DNA from: Verrucomicrobia bacterium S94
GTDB taxonomy: Bacteria > Verrucomicrobiota > Kiritimatiellia > Kiritimatiellales > Pontiellaceae
Length of the DNA: 64,000 nt
Direction: 5' to 3'
Assembly (NCBI GenBank): GCA_004299845.1
Contig: CP036201.1
Coordinates: 3,224,001-3,288,000 of the forward strand
The notes under the pieces: model-generated
What the model was told of the DNA's origin: nothing
What the model saw: only the letters and a program-made list of their open reading frames with translations
The model's database searches: none
Part shown: piece after piece, positions 8,020-17,478 of the stretch
How positions within the stretch are numbered: position 1 is the first letter of the stretch
How the letters are laid out: every line of letters starts with the position of its first letter
Translations under genes and position numbers: made by a program

Positions 8020-9306
8020 ATGCTTATGAACACGTGTTTAAAATTTCCGGAAAACTTTGTCTGGGGCAGCGCGGCGTCCGGCCATCAGATCGAAGGTAAC
8101 AACCGGCACTCTAACTGGTGGCACTGGGAACTGGCCTCCGAAACCCGGCCCAGTTCCGGAAGAGCGGTGGATTACTGGAACCGCTTCGAGGAAGACCACG
8201 CCCTGATGAAACAGATGGGCCTTCAGGCCTTTCGTGTCGGCATCGAATGGGCACGGGTGGAGCCCGAAGAGGGCCGGTTCGATGAAGCCGCCATTGCGCA
8301 TTACCGCAGCATTTTCGAGTCATTGAAAAAACACGGCCTGAAAATCTGCCTGACCCTTCACCACTGGGTCGTCCCCGAATGGGCCGCGAAAAAAGGCGAC
8401 TGGCGGAATCCGGAAATGGTGGATTGGTTCCTGCGCTATGTAGAGCGCATGGTTCAGGAATTCGGTTCTTTTCCGTATCAATGGATTACCCTGAATGAAC
8501 CGATGGTGGCGGCGCTGGCCGGTTATTTTTCGGCCGACTTTCCGCCGGGCCGCCGGAATTATTTTGAATTGCGCCGGGTGGTTCGTCATATGCTCCAGGC
8601 CCATGCCGGAGCCTATCAGATTATCCATCGATACGACCCCGATGCGGAGGTAGGCTATGCCATGGCCTATCCGGATCTGCAAACGTGGGGATCCCGCGGG
8701 CCGGCCGGAGGGTACGAGCGGCTGGCCGCAGCCATCGGCCGGCGTTTTGTGAACGATGCCTGGGACTATTCCGTTAAAACCGGAAAAATGCATCCGGTTT
8801 ACGGAAGAGGAAAAATCCCGGGCCTGAAAAATTCCATCGATTTCTGCGGGGTGAATTATTATTTCCGGATGACACTGCGCTTTTCTCTGAAACATTGGCG
8901 CACCGGTTTTATTGATCCCGAAGCCACGCCGGAGGGCATTGAAAAAAATGATTACGGCTGGCAGATCTGGCCGCCCGGCATCCGCACCGTTATTTCCCGC
9001 GTCTGGCAAACCTTTGGAAAACCGATTGTCATCACCGAAAACGGTATTGCCGACCGGACCGATGAAAAACGCGCCGCCTACATCATTGAACATTTAAAAC
9101 AGGTTTACCAATGTCTGGAAGCGGGCATTCCGGTGCTGGGATATTACCACTGGTCGTTCATCGATAATTTTGAGTGGAAAGAGGGTTTTGATATGTGTTT
9201 CGGTCTGGTGGATGTTGACCCCGACGATCCTGAGCTGAAACGGAAACCCCGCAGAAGTGCCGAAATATACAGCGAAATCATCAAAAACAACGGCATCTGC
9301 TGTTAA
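8020..9306 (+). CDS. Glycoside hydrolase family 1 protein
   Basis: The protein has 428 residues, a full GH1 TIM barrel. The N-terminal 'FPENFVWGSAASGHQIEG' is the GH1 sugar-binding signature. Glu160 in 'TLNEP' is the expected acid/base and Glu340 in 'ITENG' the nucleophile. No signal peptide is visible, so it should act in the cytoplasm. Most GH1 enzymes are beta-glucosidases or galactosidases. Because it lies between a lipid glycosyltransferase and a cardiolipin synthase, a glycolipid substrate is possible: plant SFR2 is a GH1 protein that moves galactose between galactolipids. Two in-frame ATGs (8020, 8026) are equally likely starts. Confidence 0.92.
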   Translation: MLMNTCLKFPENFVWGSAASGHQIEGNNRHSNWWHWELASETRPSSGRAVDYWNRFEEDHALMKQMGLQAFRVGIEWARVEPEEGRFDEAAIAHYRSIFESLKKHGLKICLTLHHWVVPEWAAKKGDWRNPEMVDWFLRYVERMVQEFGSFPYQWITLNEPMVAALAGYFSADFPPGRRNYFELRRVVRHMLQAHAGAYQIIHRYDPDAEVGYAMAYPDLQTWGSRGPAGGYERLAAAIGRRFVNDAWDYSVKTGKMHPVYGRGKIPGLKNSIDFCGVNYYFRMTLRFSLKHWRTGFIDPEATPEGIEKNDYGWQIWPPGIRTVISRVWQTFGKPIVITENGIADRTDEKRAAYIIEHLKQVYQCLEAGIPVLGYYHWSFIDNFEWKEGFDMCFGLVDVDPDDPELKRKPRRSAEIYSEIIKNNGICC

Positions 9307-9325
9307 GGTGTACAGGAGATAAATT

Positions 9326-10747
9326 ATGACGGTCTGGATTCTTTTGGCAGGGCTGTTTCAGGTACTCGGAATTGTTTCGACCATCCATGTGCTGATGACC
9401 GGCCGTACCTCGCAGGGGACTATTGCCTGGGGCGTTTCGCTGAATACTTTTCCGCTGCTGGCCGTGCCGGCCTACTGGATTCTCGGGCGCAGTAAATTTG
9501 AGGGCTATGTGACCGCCAAACGGATGATCGGCTCCGATTTCGAGAAGGAATACAAAGGGCTGATCGACCGCCTGTCGAACTACCGGATTCCTGCGGAGGA
9601 ACTGCCCGCCGGACTAAAGGCCGGTGAACTGCTGGCGGATCTGCCCCTTTTAACAGGCAATCACATCGAACTGCTCATCAACGGAGAAAAAACCTTTGAA
9701 AGCATATTGTCGGGAATTGAACTGGCTGAACACTATATCCTTTTCCAGTTTTTCATTGTGCATGACGACGAAATCGGACGGCGGATCGGAAAGGCCCTGG
9801 CGGAAAAAGCGCAACAGGGTCTTACGGTCTATTTTCTCTATGATGAAATCGGGAGCCATGATCTGCCGGCCGGATATCTCAGCAACCTGAAAAACGCCGG
9901 TGTTGCCGTACATGCCTTTAATACGCGGAAGGGCCCGCGCAACCGGTTTCAGATCAACTTCCGGAATCACCGCAAAGTGGTTGTGGCCGATGGAAAAACC
10001 GCCTGGGTTGGCGGACACAACGTCGGGGATGAATATCTGGGAAAACATCCGAAATTCGGAAACTGGCGGGACACGCATATTCGGATAACCGGTCCGGCCG
10101 CCCTTTCCGCCCAGCTCTCCTTCTGCACCGACTGGCACTGGGCCTCCGACGATCCCCTGCTTCACCTGAACTGGAAACCGGAACCCGCAGCAGAGGCGGA
10201 CATACCCGCTCTTCTGGTTCCATCGGGCCCGGCCGATGAACTTGAAGCCGCGTCACTGATGTTTCTGCAGGCCATTAATTCGGCCACTAAACGCATCTGG
10301 ATTCAGAGCCCTTATTTTGTGCCCGACGATGCCATCATCTCGGCCCTGCAGCTGGCCGCTCTGCGCGGCGTGGATGTGCGCATTCTGATTCCGGACAGCA
10401 TCGATCATCTCGCGGTCTGGCTCTGCGCCTTTTCCTATTTCGACCGCGCCACGGAAACCGGTGCCCGGATTTATCGTTATACCCGCGGCTTTCTCCATGC
10501 CAAAACCATTCTGGTCGACGACAAAATCGCCGCCGTCGGAACCGCGAATCTCGATAACCGCTCCCTCCGCCTCAATTTTGAAATCACGGCGTGGATTTTC
10601 GACTCCGCCTTCGCTGCCGAAATGGAAGCCATGTATCTGACGGATTTTGAGGACTCCCGCCTCATGACCGCCGATGATCTGGACTGCCGCCCGTGGTGGT
10701 TCAAGCTGGCCGTGCGTTTCGCCCGCCTTACGGCCCCCATTCAATAA
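9326..10747 (+). CDS. cls: Cardiolipin synthase, PLD family
   Basis: The 473-residue protein has two N-terminal membrane helices (about residues 1-20 and 34-52) and two phospholipase D domains. The HxKxxxxD motifs are His215 in 'NHRKVVVADG' and His391 in 'LHAKTILVDD'. The enzyme condenses two phosphatidylglycerols, or PG and a related lipid, into cardiolipin at the inner membrane. AGGAGA stands about 9 bases before the ATG at 9326. It starts only 19 bases after the GH1 gene, so the two are probably cotranscribed. Confidence 0.92.
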   Translation: MTVWILLAGLFQVLGIVSTIHVLMTGRTSQGTIAWGVSLNTFPLLAVPAYWILGRSKFEGYVTAKRMIGSDFEKEYKGLIDRLSNYRIPAEELPAGLKAGELLADLPLLTGNHIELLINGEKTFESILSGIELAEHYILFQFFIVHDDEIGRRIGKALAEKAQQGLTVYFLYDEIGSHDLPAGYLSNLKNAGVAVHAFNTRKGPRNRFQINFRNHRKVVVADGKTAWVGGHNVGDEYLGKHPKFGNWRDTHIRITGPAALSAQLSFCTDWHWASDDPLLHLNWKPEPAAEADIPALLVPSGPADELEAASLMFLQAINSATKRIWIQSPYFVPDDAIISALQLAALRGVDVRILIPDSIDHLAVWLCAFSYFDRATETGARIYRYTRGFLHAKTILVDDKIAAVGTANLDNRSLRLNFEITAWIFDSAFAAEMEAMYLTDFEDSRLMTADDLDCRPWWFKLAVRFARLTAPIQ

Positions 10748-10821
10748 TTCCGACATCGCGCATTCAACGCCGTACCGGAAACCCGGTCTAAACGTGCGAG
10801 AAAGTGCCGGGGGCTAAACGT

Positions 10822-11184
10822 ATGTACCTGTTTGAAATCGATAAACCGAATAACAGTATGCACATCATGCTGGCGGATCATTTTACCGAAGAAGAAGCCC
10901 TCGAACTGCTCGAAAAATGCAAAGCCCGCATTGAAGAAGTGAACCCCGAGTACAAAATTCTGTGCGACCTGACGGCACTCGAAACCTTTGAGCACCCCGC
11001 AAAAATGATCTACCGCAACATCATGGATCTCTTTAATGCCACCGGTGCCAAAAAGATTATCCGTCTGTTTTCCGATCCGAGACAGACCTTCGGGATGAAT
11101 ATTATGTCGACCTTCCACTATACCGACGATGTCGAAATTGTGAGCACCGATTCGCTGCTCCACGCACTCAAGCATTTGAAATAA
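10822..11184 (+). CDS. Conserved hypothetical protein, STAS/SpoIIAA-like fold possible
   Basis: I do not recognise this 120-residue soluble protein. It alternates strands and helices: 'MYLFEIDKPNNSMHIMLA', a helix 'TEEEALELLEKCKARIEE', then 'YKILCDLTAL', a helix, 'KKIIRLFSD', and a C-terminal helix. The order strand-strand-helix-strand-helix-strand, with an Asp after the third strand, resembles SpoIIAA/STAS-like proteins, but this is inference. A GTG at 10804 is an upstream alternative start. It follows cls by about 75 bases with no obvious terminator. Confidence 0.6.
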   Translation: MYLFEIDKPNNSMHIMLADHFTEEEALELLEKCKARIEEVNPEYKILCDLTALETFEHPAKMIYRNIMDLFNATGAKKIIRLFSDPRQTFGMNIMSTFHYTDDVEIVSTDSLLHALKHLK

Positions 11185-11325
11185 ACGGCATCCTGTTTGT
11201 ATTTCCGTCGGTCACTCTCAGGAAAACATGTAGTTCCAACCCATCTTTTCATTCTTTTCAAGTTTCCCTTTCATTCGTAATATCAATGACTTAAGGTCCT
11301 CGCCATTTTTAAGGGAGAGCTGACC

Positions 11326-11928
11326 ATGAATGTACATTCCGCCATACAGAGCCACCGCTCCGTGCGGCATTTCGATCCGGACCACACCATGAGTGACCAG
11401 GAAATTGAAAAACTCCTGTCGCTCGCACTGCATTCCCCCTCCGCATTCAACATACAGAACTGGCGCTTTGTGATAATGCAGAATGCAGAACTGCGCAGGC
11501 AGTTGCGAAAAGTATCCTGGAACCAGCAGCAGGTCACCGACGCCTCCCTGCTGATCATTATCTGCGCCGACCTCAAAGCCTGGAAAAAGGAACCGATCCG
11601 CTACTGGAACTCCGCCCCGCTACCCGTGCAGGAATACATCGCCCCCGCAATCCGGCAATATTATTACCAGGAACTTGATCCGGTCCAGCGCGATGAAACC
11701 ATGCGTTCCTGCGGTATCGCCGCCCAGACCATTATGCTTGCAGCAAAATCAATGGGCTACGATTCCTGCCCCATGGACGGATTCAGTTTTGAAGAAGTCG
11801 CTGAAATCATCAACCTGCCCGACGACCACGCCATCTGCATGTTCGTCGCCATCGGCAAAGCCCTGAAAAACCCTGCCCCGAAAAAAAGGATGTCCCTCTC
11901 CGAATTCGTCATGAGGAACAGCTTTTGA
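11326..11928 (+). CDS. Nitroreductase family FMN-dependent oxidoreductase
   Basis: The 200-residue protein fits the nitroreductase fold, a dimeric FMN flavoprotein that uses NAD(P)H to reduce nitro groups, quinones or related compounds. FMN-binding residues are seen in 'SHRSVRHFDPD' (about 9-19) and 'HSPSAFNIQNWRFVIM' (about 36-52). The C-terminal 'AAKSMGYDSCPMDGF' loop contacts the flavin phosphate in relatives. AGGGAGAG lies before the ATG at 11326. The 3' end leads straight into the mutL leader, so they may share a transcript. The physiological substrate cannot be read from sequence. Confidence 0.9.
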   Translation: MNVHSAIQSHRSVRHFDPDHTMSDQEIEKLLSLALHSPSAFNIQNWRFVIMQNAELRRQLRKVSWNQQQVTDASLLIIICADLKAWKKEPIRYWNSAPLPVQEYIAPAIRQYYYQELDPVQRDETMRSCGIAAQTIMLAAKSMGYDSCPMDGFSFEEVAEIINLPDDHAICMFVAIGKALKNPAPKKRMSLSEFVMRNSF

Positions 11929-11984
11929 CAAAATCGCACCACCAGCCCTTTCCATCTTCGGAAACGTTCTGCTATGTTGCGCCG

Positions 11985-13865
11985 ATGCAGTCAAAACCCG
12001 TCATACAGATGCTTCCGGATCAGGTGATCAATAAGATTGCCGCTGGTGAAGTGGTCGAACGCCCGGCCTCGGTCATGAAGGAATTATTTGAAAATTCGCT
12101 CGATGCCGGAGCCACACAGATTGATGTGGAAGTGATTCGCGGCGGGCGGCAGTTAATCTCGATTACAGACAACGGTTGCGGGATGACCCGCGATCAGGCA
12201 CTGCTATCGATTGAGCGGCACGCCACCAGCAAAATCCGGTCGGAAGCGGATATTGAAAACATCCGGACCATGGGATTCCGCGGTGAGGCCCTCGCGGCGA
12301 TTTCCTCGGTTTCCCGTTTTACGCTCATTACCCGCCCGGAAGAGGAGCTGGCCGGAACCGAAATTCAGATTGCCGGCGGAAAATTTCTAAGCTGCGAGGA
12401 TATCGGCTGCCCGGTCGGTACACGCATCGAAATCCGCAATCTTTTCTTTAATGTGCCGGCCCGCCGGAAATTTCTGCGGGCGGAACAGACCGAGCTTTCC
12501 CACATTCGTCAACTCTTTCTGGTCATGGCGCTTGCCCATCCGGATATCGGTATGTCGCTGAAGGTGGATGAGCGCATGGTCCATAACCTGCCCATGTCCG
12601 GAAAAATGGAAGACCGTATTTCGGAACTCTATAACCATGGATTTTTCGAGCAGCTGCGCGAAATCAGCCATTCGGATTCCGATTATAAAATCTCAGGCTA
12701 TGCCGGCCTGCCGCAGACCGGACGGAAGGACCGGCAGGATCAGTATATTTTTGTAAACGGGCGCCCGGCTTCGGCGCCGGTGGTTTTCCATGCCCTGAAC
12801 GAGGCCTACCATGCGCTCGTCACGAAGGGCCGTTATCCCGCCGTCTTTCTTTTCATCGAAATGGAACCTTCGCTGGTTGATGTTAATGTGCACCCTACTA
12901 AAAAAGAGGTCCGCTTCCGTAAACCCAATCAGCTGCGCGATGCCATTGTTGAAGCGCTTTCGAAGGCGCTGCGTGTTCAGCATGAAGAATTCAGGGTTCA
13001 GGATACGGGATCCCTTATTCCTTCGGACGATGAAAGGATCGATCTTCCTCCCCCTCGCCCCCCACCCCCACTCCCCCTCCGGCTGCCGTTCGCCCGAAGA
13101 TTGAAACGCAGAAGCAGATGGAGGATATCCTCAGAAAACCGGAACCGCTGCTGGAGCGTAAGGCCGATCGAGTCAGGAGACTGGAAAAACAACGTCCCCG
13201 TTGTCCGGGCACGGAGAACCGTGTTCCTCCGGAAAAAACCGCCCCGCTTCCCCTCGCCGGCTGTCGAGGACAAACCTAAATCCCCATGGGGATGGTGTCG
13301 GATTGTCGGACAGATCGGCGGAAGTTATGTCGTATTGGAAACGGAAGAAGGCTATGTGCTGATGGAGCCGCGGGCGGCACATGAACGGGTACTGTTTGAA
13401 AAGTTTATTCACGCCGCACGTGCCCACGCGGTTCAGAAACAGGGTCTGCTTGCACCCGAAACCGTGGAACTGCTGCCCGCCGATGCGCAGATCGTCCGCT
13501 CACATATCGACATTCTGAACGAACTGGGTTTCGGGGTTTCCGATTTCGGCGGCGATACTTTCATGGTGGATGCGCTGCCGGTGTATGTGCAGGATAATCC
13601 GGTGGAATCAATGCTGATTGAAATTGCGCGGGCACTGGAAAAAGCCGGTAAAAAACGGGGTGCCCGGGAACTGCTGCAGGAACAGATTGCACAGACCGCC
13701 TGCCAGATGGCGGTACGGACTTCGGACCAGCTTTCCGATGCCGCCATTGAAAAACTCGTTGCCGATCTGGCCGGAACTGAAATGCCCTATACATCTCCAC
13801 GCGGCCGACCCACGCTGATTTTTACCAGTTTTTCGGAACTGGACCGAAAGTTCAGCCGGAATTAA
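11985..13865 (+). CDS. mutL: DNA mismatch repair protein MutL, degenerate endonuclease site
   Basis: The 626-residue MutL links mismatch recognition by MutS to strand removal. The GHKL ATPase half is intact: 'ENSLDAGAT', 'DNGCGM', 'TSKI' and 'GFRGEAL' occur within residues 1-105. 'VNVHPTKKEVRF' closes the N-terminal domain near residue 305. Residues about 350-431 are an odd, arginine-rich linker that looks translated out of frame between C-rich tracts. In the C-terminal domain the metal site of endonuclease-type MutL is changed: the DQHA-x2-E motif reads EPRA-x2-E (461-467) and CPHGRP reads SPRGRP (604-609). Nicking activity is therefore doubtful. The start at 11985 is chosen because 'IQMLPDQVINKIAAGEVVERP' follows at the normal distance; an ATG-less extension begins at 11925. 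Confidence 0.93.
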   Translation: MQSKPVIQMLPDQVINKIAAGEVVERPASVMKELFENSLDAGATQIDVEVIRGGRQLISITDNGCGMTRDQALLSIERHATSKIRSEADIENIRTMGFRGEALAAISSVSRFTLITRPEEELAGTEIQIAGGKFLSCEDIGCPVGTRIEIRNLFFNVPARRKFLRAEQTELSHIRQLFLVMALAHPDIGMSLKVDERMVHNLPMSGKMEDRISELYNHGFFEQLREISHSDSDYKISGYAGLPQTGRKDRQDQYIFVNGRPASAPVVFHALNEAYHALVTKGRYPAVFLFIEMEPSLVDVNVHPTKKEVRFRKPNQLRDAIVEALSKALRVQHEEFRVQDTGSLIPSDDERIDLPPPRPPPPLPLRLPFARRLKRRSRWRISSENRNRCWSVRPIESGDWKNNVPVVRARRTVFLRKKPPRFPSPAVEDKPKSPWGWCRIVGQIGGSYVVLETEEGYVLMEPRAAHERVLFEKFIHAARAHAVQKQGLLAPETVELLPADAQIVRSHIDILNELGFGVSDFGGDTFMVDALPVYVQDNPVESMLIEIARALEKAGKKRGARELLQEQIAQTACQMAVRTSDQLSDAAIEKLVADLAGTEMPYTSPRGRPTLIFTSFSELDRKFSRN

Positions 13866-14449
13866 TGTTTCCCGAGCTGCCGGAAATTTTTTGCGATTTT
13901 ATAGCGGTGACGCCCCTCTTCGATCAGGCGTGTAAAATGCTTCCGTGCTTTGGCATAGCGTTCGCGCTCTTCCGGCGTAAAAGCATCGGCATTTTCGATC
14001 TTCAGCAGTTCGAACGGATCCTCCGCCATACGAAGCGTGTTGTGCAGCGACCGGATAATGTCATTCGCACGGCGCTGGTACTCTTCGGCCTGCAGAGCAA
14101 GCGAAGCCTGGTTTGCCCCGAGAAAACCGAAGAATGAATCGGACGAGTTTGCCGTCATGGTGCGCAGGTTCAACATGGAGAGTACAGCTTTGACGTTTCC
14201 CGCCAGAATGTTGAGAAACCGCCCGAATTGTTCGTCGGTATCATTTTCACCGGCTGTACGCCGGATGGAATAGCCGGCATGCTGCCGCGCCACACGCAGC
14301 AGAAAGAGAATCTCCTCGTAATCCTCCAGTCTGATTTCCGGACCTGTCGACTGCGGGGCACGCAGCATTTTCGCAGCGTGTTCAAAGTAGACATCGCGCC
14401 GTGCCAGGTGCACCGGGCGGTTCTGCTGGAAATGATCGATTGGTTTCAC
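13862..14449 (-). CDS. Hypothetical helical protein
   Basis: This 195-residue protein is not recognised. It is nearly all helical and soluble, with many charged residues, and no signal peptide or membrane segment. Its stop codon overlaps the convergent mutL stop by four bases, which argues that both ends are real. The codon use matches the neighbours. 'LEDYEEILFLLRVARQHAGYSIRRT' and the long helices around residues 90-185 could form a helical bundle. No gene lies directly upstream on the same strand, so context gives no function. Confidence 0.6.
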   Translation of the reverse strand: MKPIDHFQQNRPVHLARRDVYFEHAAKMLRAPQSTGPEIRLEDYEEILFLLRVARQHAGYSIRRTAGENDTDEQFGRFLNILAGNVKAVLSMLNLRTMTANSSDSFFGFLGANQASLALQAEEYQRRANDIIRSLHNTLRMAEDPFELLKIENADAFTPEERERYAKARKHFTRLIEEGRHRYKIAKNFRQLGKH

Positions 14450-14573
14450 AGTGAAAATCTACCAGAAATCAGCAAAGGTTCGAGGTTAGATTAAGAATTT
14501 ATCCCATCGGGGTATTTACAGCGGGCACCGCCCGGGCTGTGCCATTGATGATGGCGGCGTAGCAATAAGGCCA

Positions 14574-14846
14574 TCAGCGGCGTCTTTTTTTCTGTTTTCC
14601 GTAACGATCATGCCAGAGGTGTTTAAACCACATACGACCGGTGGCCACAATAAGCAGAAGACCGGATATAATGATGGATATCGCAAAAATCAGATTGGCA
14701 CGGCTGTGTGCGGGCAGATCCCCCGGATCGCGGTGGCCCTCCAGCCAGAACAGCAGTCCCAGAATGAAAACCACAATGGCTCCGATCATCGGAGCCGGTT
14801 CAGGCTTCATTTTGAACATCGGTACTTTTCCGCGACTGGGTATCAT
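14574..14846 (-). CDS. Small two-helix membrane protein
   Basis: The 90-residue protein has two hydrophobic helices (about residues 20-36 and 50-67) and a very basic C-terminus ending in KKRRR, which should lie in the cytoplasm. I do not recognise the family. It sits alone, with T-rich sequence after the stop. An internal ATG ten codons in ('MFKMKPEPAP') is an equally good start. Confidence 0.5.
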   Translation of the reverse strand: MIPSRGKVPMFKMKPEPAPMIGAIVVFILGLLFWLEGHRDPGDLPAHSRANLIFAISIIISGLLLIVATGRMWFKHLWHDRYGKQKKRRR

Positions 14847-14943
14847 GAGGCTCTTTCGTTTTACTTAAATTCATCTATTAAGATACGTGAATGGCGAAAA
14901 AACAGACAGAATAATAACAAAAAATAGAAACCGCTGATTCTTT

Positions 14944-16911
14944 TCACCGCGAAGTTCCCGCAAACTGCTTTATTATTTCCACCAGATCCTGCTGTCGAAT
15001 GGGTTTCGAAATATACGCATCCATACCCTGTTCCATGAATTTCTCGCGATCCCCCTTCATGGCGTGCGCGGTAATGGCCACAATCGGGGTTCTCCGGTCG
15101 TCGCCCTCCTGAGCTCGAATCATACCGGTGGCTTTGAGCCCGTCGAGAACCGGCATCTGAATATCCATCAGAATGAGGTCAAACCGGGGGCGCTCTTCAA
15201 TGGGCATGACCAACCTGAGAAGATCAAGGGCTTCTTTCCCATTTTCAGCCAGCACAATCCGGCATCCCAGTTTCTCGAGCATTGTTTTGAGAACCCGCTG
15301 ATTAAGTTTATTATCTTCCACCACAAGCACATCGAGATTCAGCCGCTCAGCGGCTTCCGCACGGTCGGCCGCGGCTCCGGATTTCTCCGGCGAAAACTGA
15401 TCGATATGAGCGGTTATCGTGAAACTGAATTCCGATCCTTCGCCTTTAGCACTGCGCACTGTCAGGCGCCCGCCCAGCTGTTCGACCATCTTCCGGGAAA
15501 TGGCGAGTCCCAGCCCTGTACCGCCGTAGGCACGTGCATGCGACCCGTCCACCTGAGTAAATTTTCTGAAAATCAGTTGCTGTTCCTCTTCCGATATTCC
15601 AATACCCGTATCCGAAACAGAAAACCGAATGGAGCATTCATTCCCGTGGCATTCAACCGGTTCGACCGTGAGTTTTACATGCCCTTCCGAAGTAAACTTG
15701 ATGGCGTTCCCCAGCAGATTAATCAGAATCTGGCGGATCAATCCCTCGTCGGTGCAGACGTGGTGCAACGATTCTGAACACCTTACAATCAGTTCCAGGC
15801 CCTTTTCAGTTGCGGACGGGATAAACAGGGTCTGCAGCTCGCCGATCATTCTGCGGATATCAACGCTGCCGATCATCAGATCAAGCCCTCCCATCTCCAC
15901 GCGCGACAGATCAAGTATCGAATTGATAATGCGCAGCAGATTGTTGGCGGAGGAAACAATCGTTTCCACATACTCTTTCTGCTCGGAGTTAAGTTCTGTA
16001 TTCCGAATAAGCTGCGCCATCCCCAGCACACCGTTCATCGGTGTACGGATTTCATGGCTCATATTAGCCAGAAATTCACTCTTGGTCCGATTGGCATTTT
16101 CTGCATTTTTCCTGGCCGCTTCAAGTGCTTCAAGCAGACGCTCCTGTTCCGCCCGCTGCCCGGCAAGTTTGGTAACCATCTTATTCATTCCGCGACCGAG
16201 AATACCCAACTCATCGGTACTGCGGACGCGCTTGACCCTCGAACTGAGATCACCCTGCTCAATGGCTTCGAGGCATTCCGTAATGCACCGCAGCCGGGGA
16301 CGCAGTATCCAGTGAGCCAGACCCGCACCCATTACAGAAATAAGCAGAATACTCGCCGTAAAACCGCTGAGAAAAAGGCGCACTACCCACTGTTTACGCC
16401 TGTGATTTCGTGCCCCGTCCAATGTGAGATACCAGGTCTTCGCCTGCTCCCCCGGCAGATGCAGAGGAACGGTAATGAAAATCCGGCGCCGGCCATGCTC
16501 TTCAGCAATTGCCAGCGTTGAATCATTTTCCCAACGGATCAGTCCCGGATAATTCGTAAACGCAGTGGCGTTTCCCGCTGTAGTCCCCTCCATATCACGG
16601 TCATCACTGTAAAGCACATTCCCCTCTTCAGTGGTGATGAAAGACTGAATGACCGAACTTGGAATCATACTGTTCAGCGCCTTCAGATCACGCGCCACTT
16701 CAATCGGCAGTTTTCCGGAACGCACAAGCTGCACAGGTACACGGGCATCTTCGAGCAGCTCATTATCGATAAGCATTGAAACCCGCTGAATATAGTAAAT
16801 ACCCAGCCCGAAAAGCAGAGTGGAGGCAGAAAGAAATAGAACCAGACTCTGTTTAAATGCGAGCGATTGAAAGAAATGAAACCGCTTTTCAAGCTGACTG
16901 TCTTTAGACAT
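14944..16911 (-). CDS. Hybrid sensor histidine kinase with receiver domain
   Basis: The 655-residue protein is an inner-membrane sensor. Order: helix 1 (about 19-41), a periplasmic sensing domain (42-177), helix 2 (178-200), HAMP (201-255), a short coiled coil, HisKA with phospho-acceptor His286 in 'NMSHEIRTP', HATPase with N box '[10 protein letters not shown]' (398-407) and '[10 protein letters not shown]' (463-472), and a receiver domain (about 526-650) with Asp583 in 'LMDIQMP' and Lys in 'YISKP'. The sensing domain is not a recognised type. No response regulator or HPt gene lies next to it, so its partner is elsewhere. Confidence 0.95.
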   Translation of the reverse strand: MSKDSQLEKRFHFFQSLAFKQSLVLFLSASTLLFGLGIYYIQRVSMLIDNELLEDARVPVQLVRSGKLPIEVARDLKALNSMIPSSVIQSFITTEEGNVLYSDDRDMEGTTAGNATAFTNYPGLIRWENDSTLAIAEEHGRRRIFITVPLHLPGEQAKTWYLTLDGARNHRRKQWVVRLFLSGFTASILLISVMGAGLAHWILRPRLRCITECLEAIEQGDLSSRVKRVRSTDELGILGRGMNKMVTKLAGQRAEQERLLEALEAARKNAENANRTKSEFLANMSHEIRTPMNGVLGMAQLIRNTELNSEQKEYVETIVSSANNLLRIINSILDLSRVEMGGLDLMIGSVDIRRMIGELQTLFIPSATEKGLELIVRCSESLHHVCTDEGLIRQILINLLGNAIKFTSEGHVKLTVEPVECHGNECSIRFSVSDTGIGISEEEQQLIFRKFTQVDGSHARAYGGTGLGLAISRKMVEQLGGRLTVRSAKGEGSEFSFTITAHIDQFSPEKSGAAADRAEAAERLNLDVLVVEDNKLNQRVLKTMLEKLGCRIVLAENGKEALDLLRLVMPIEERPRFDLILMDIQMPVLDGLKATGMIRAQEGDDRRTPIVAITAHAMKGDREKFMEQGMDAYISKPIRQQDLVEIIKQFAGTSR

Positions 16912-16975
16912 GCTCTCACATTAAATAAAAAACACTTATGCTCAATGTCTAAAACGTCAGATTTTACTGTAAATT

Positions 16976-17377
16976 TCAGTCCCGAATTTTATCCCAGCCA
17001 CAGTATTCCGAGCAGAATTCCGCCAACTGTTCCGGCTTAAGGTCTTCCGGATTCCAGCGTTGCGAATCCGCGATATGTTTCCAATCGCTGGAAAGAACAT
17101 ACACAAAAGCCGTATCATCGCCTATGTCTGCTTCAATCCGGTCATATTGATCTCCTTCAAAATCGTCCAGTAATCGGAACTCCTGCATCGTAAGCCCGCA
17201 GTAAAGTACCCCCTCTACACAGTCCGCAGACGACGGGACAACCACCGGATAATGCTCTCCCTTCACGCGCAGCCGTCGATAGCCCCTTAGCACCGCCGCT
17301 GTTCCGGCTATCCGCCGCCCCGTCACCGACTCCAGAACCTCCGGCCACATCAATGTTCCATAGGCAAACAGATTCAT
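16976..17377 (-). CDS. Gamma-glutamylcyclotransferase-like (AIG2/GGCT fold) protein
   Basis: The 133-residue protein begins 'MNLFAYGTLMWPEVLESVTGR', the GGCT-fold substrate-binding loop (YGTL). 'LLDDFEGDQYDR' carries the conserved glutamate (the E of DxFEG) that acts as catalytic base in this fold. Members cleave gamma-glutamyl amines or peptides; the substrate here is open. The start at 17377 is preferred over 17386 because AAGGA stands about 8 bases before it. It is divergent from the NFACT-R gene. Confidence 0.8.
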   Translation of the reverse strand: MNLFAYGTLMWPEVLESVTGRRIAGTAAVLRGYRRLRVKGEHYPVVVPSSADCVEGVLYCGLTMQEFRLLDDFEGDQYDRIEADIGDDTAFVYVLSSDWKHIADSQRWNPEDLKPEQLAEFCSEYCGWDKIRD

Positions 17378-17478
17378 ATAGCTCATCCTTAATTGTTAAT
17401 CGCTGAAAACCCATGTACGTTGATGCGGCCTTTTTAGCAATCCAATTAAGCTTTAACGAATCACGAACGAACAGAACA

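Noticed and set aside
11218-11433. Minus-strand frame over the nitroreductase start
   Set aside because: Overlaps a well-supported gene start and lacks protein-like features.
14521-14545. GGGCAC..GTGCCC-type hairpin as another REP copy
   Set aside because: It shares only a few GC-rich bases with the 5073/23821 units and lacks the TGTAGGCC start.
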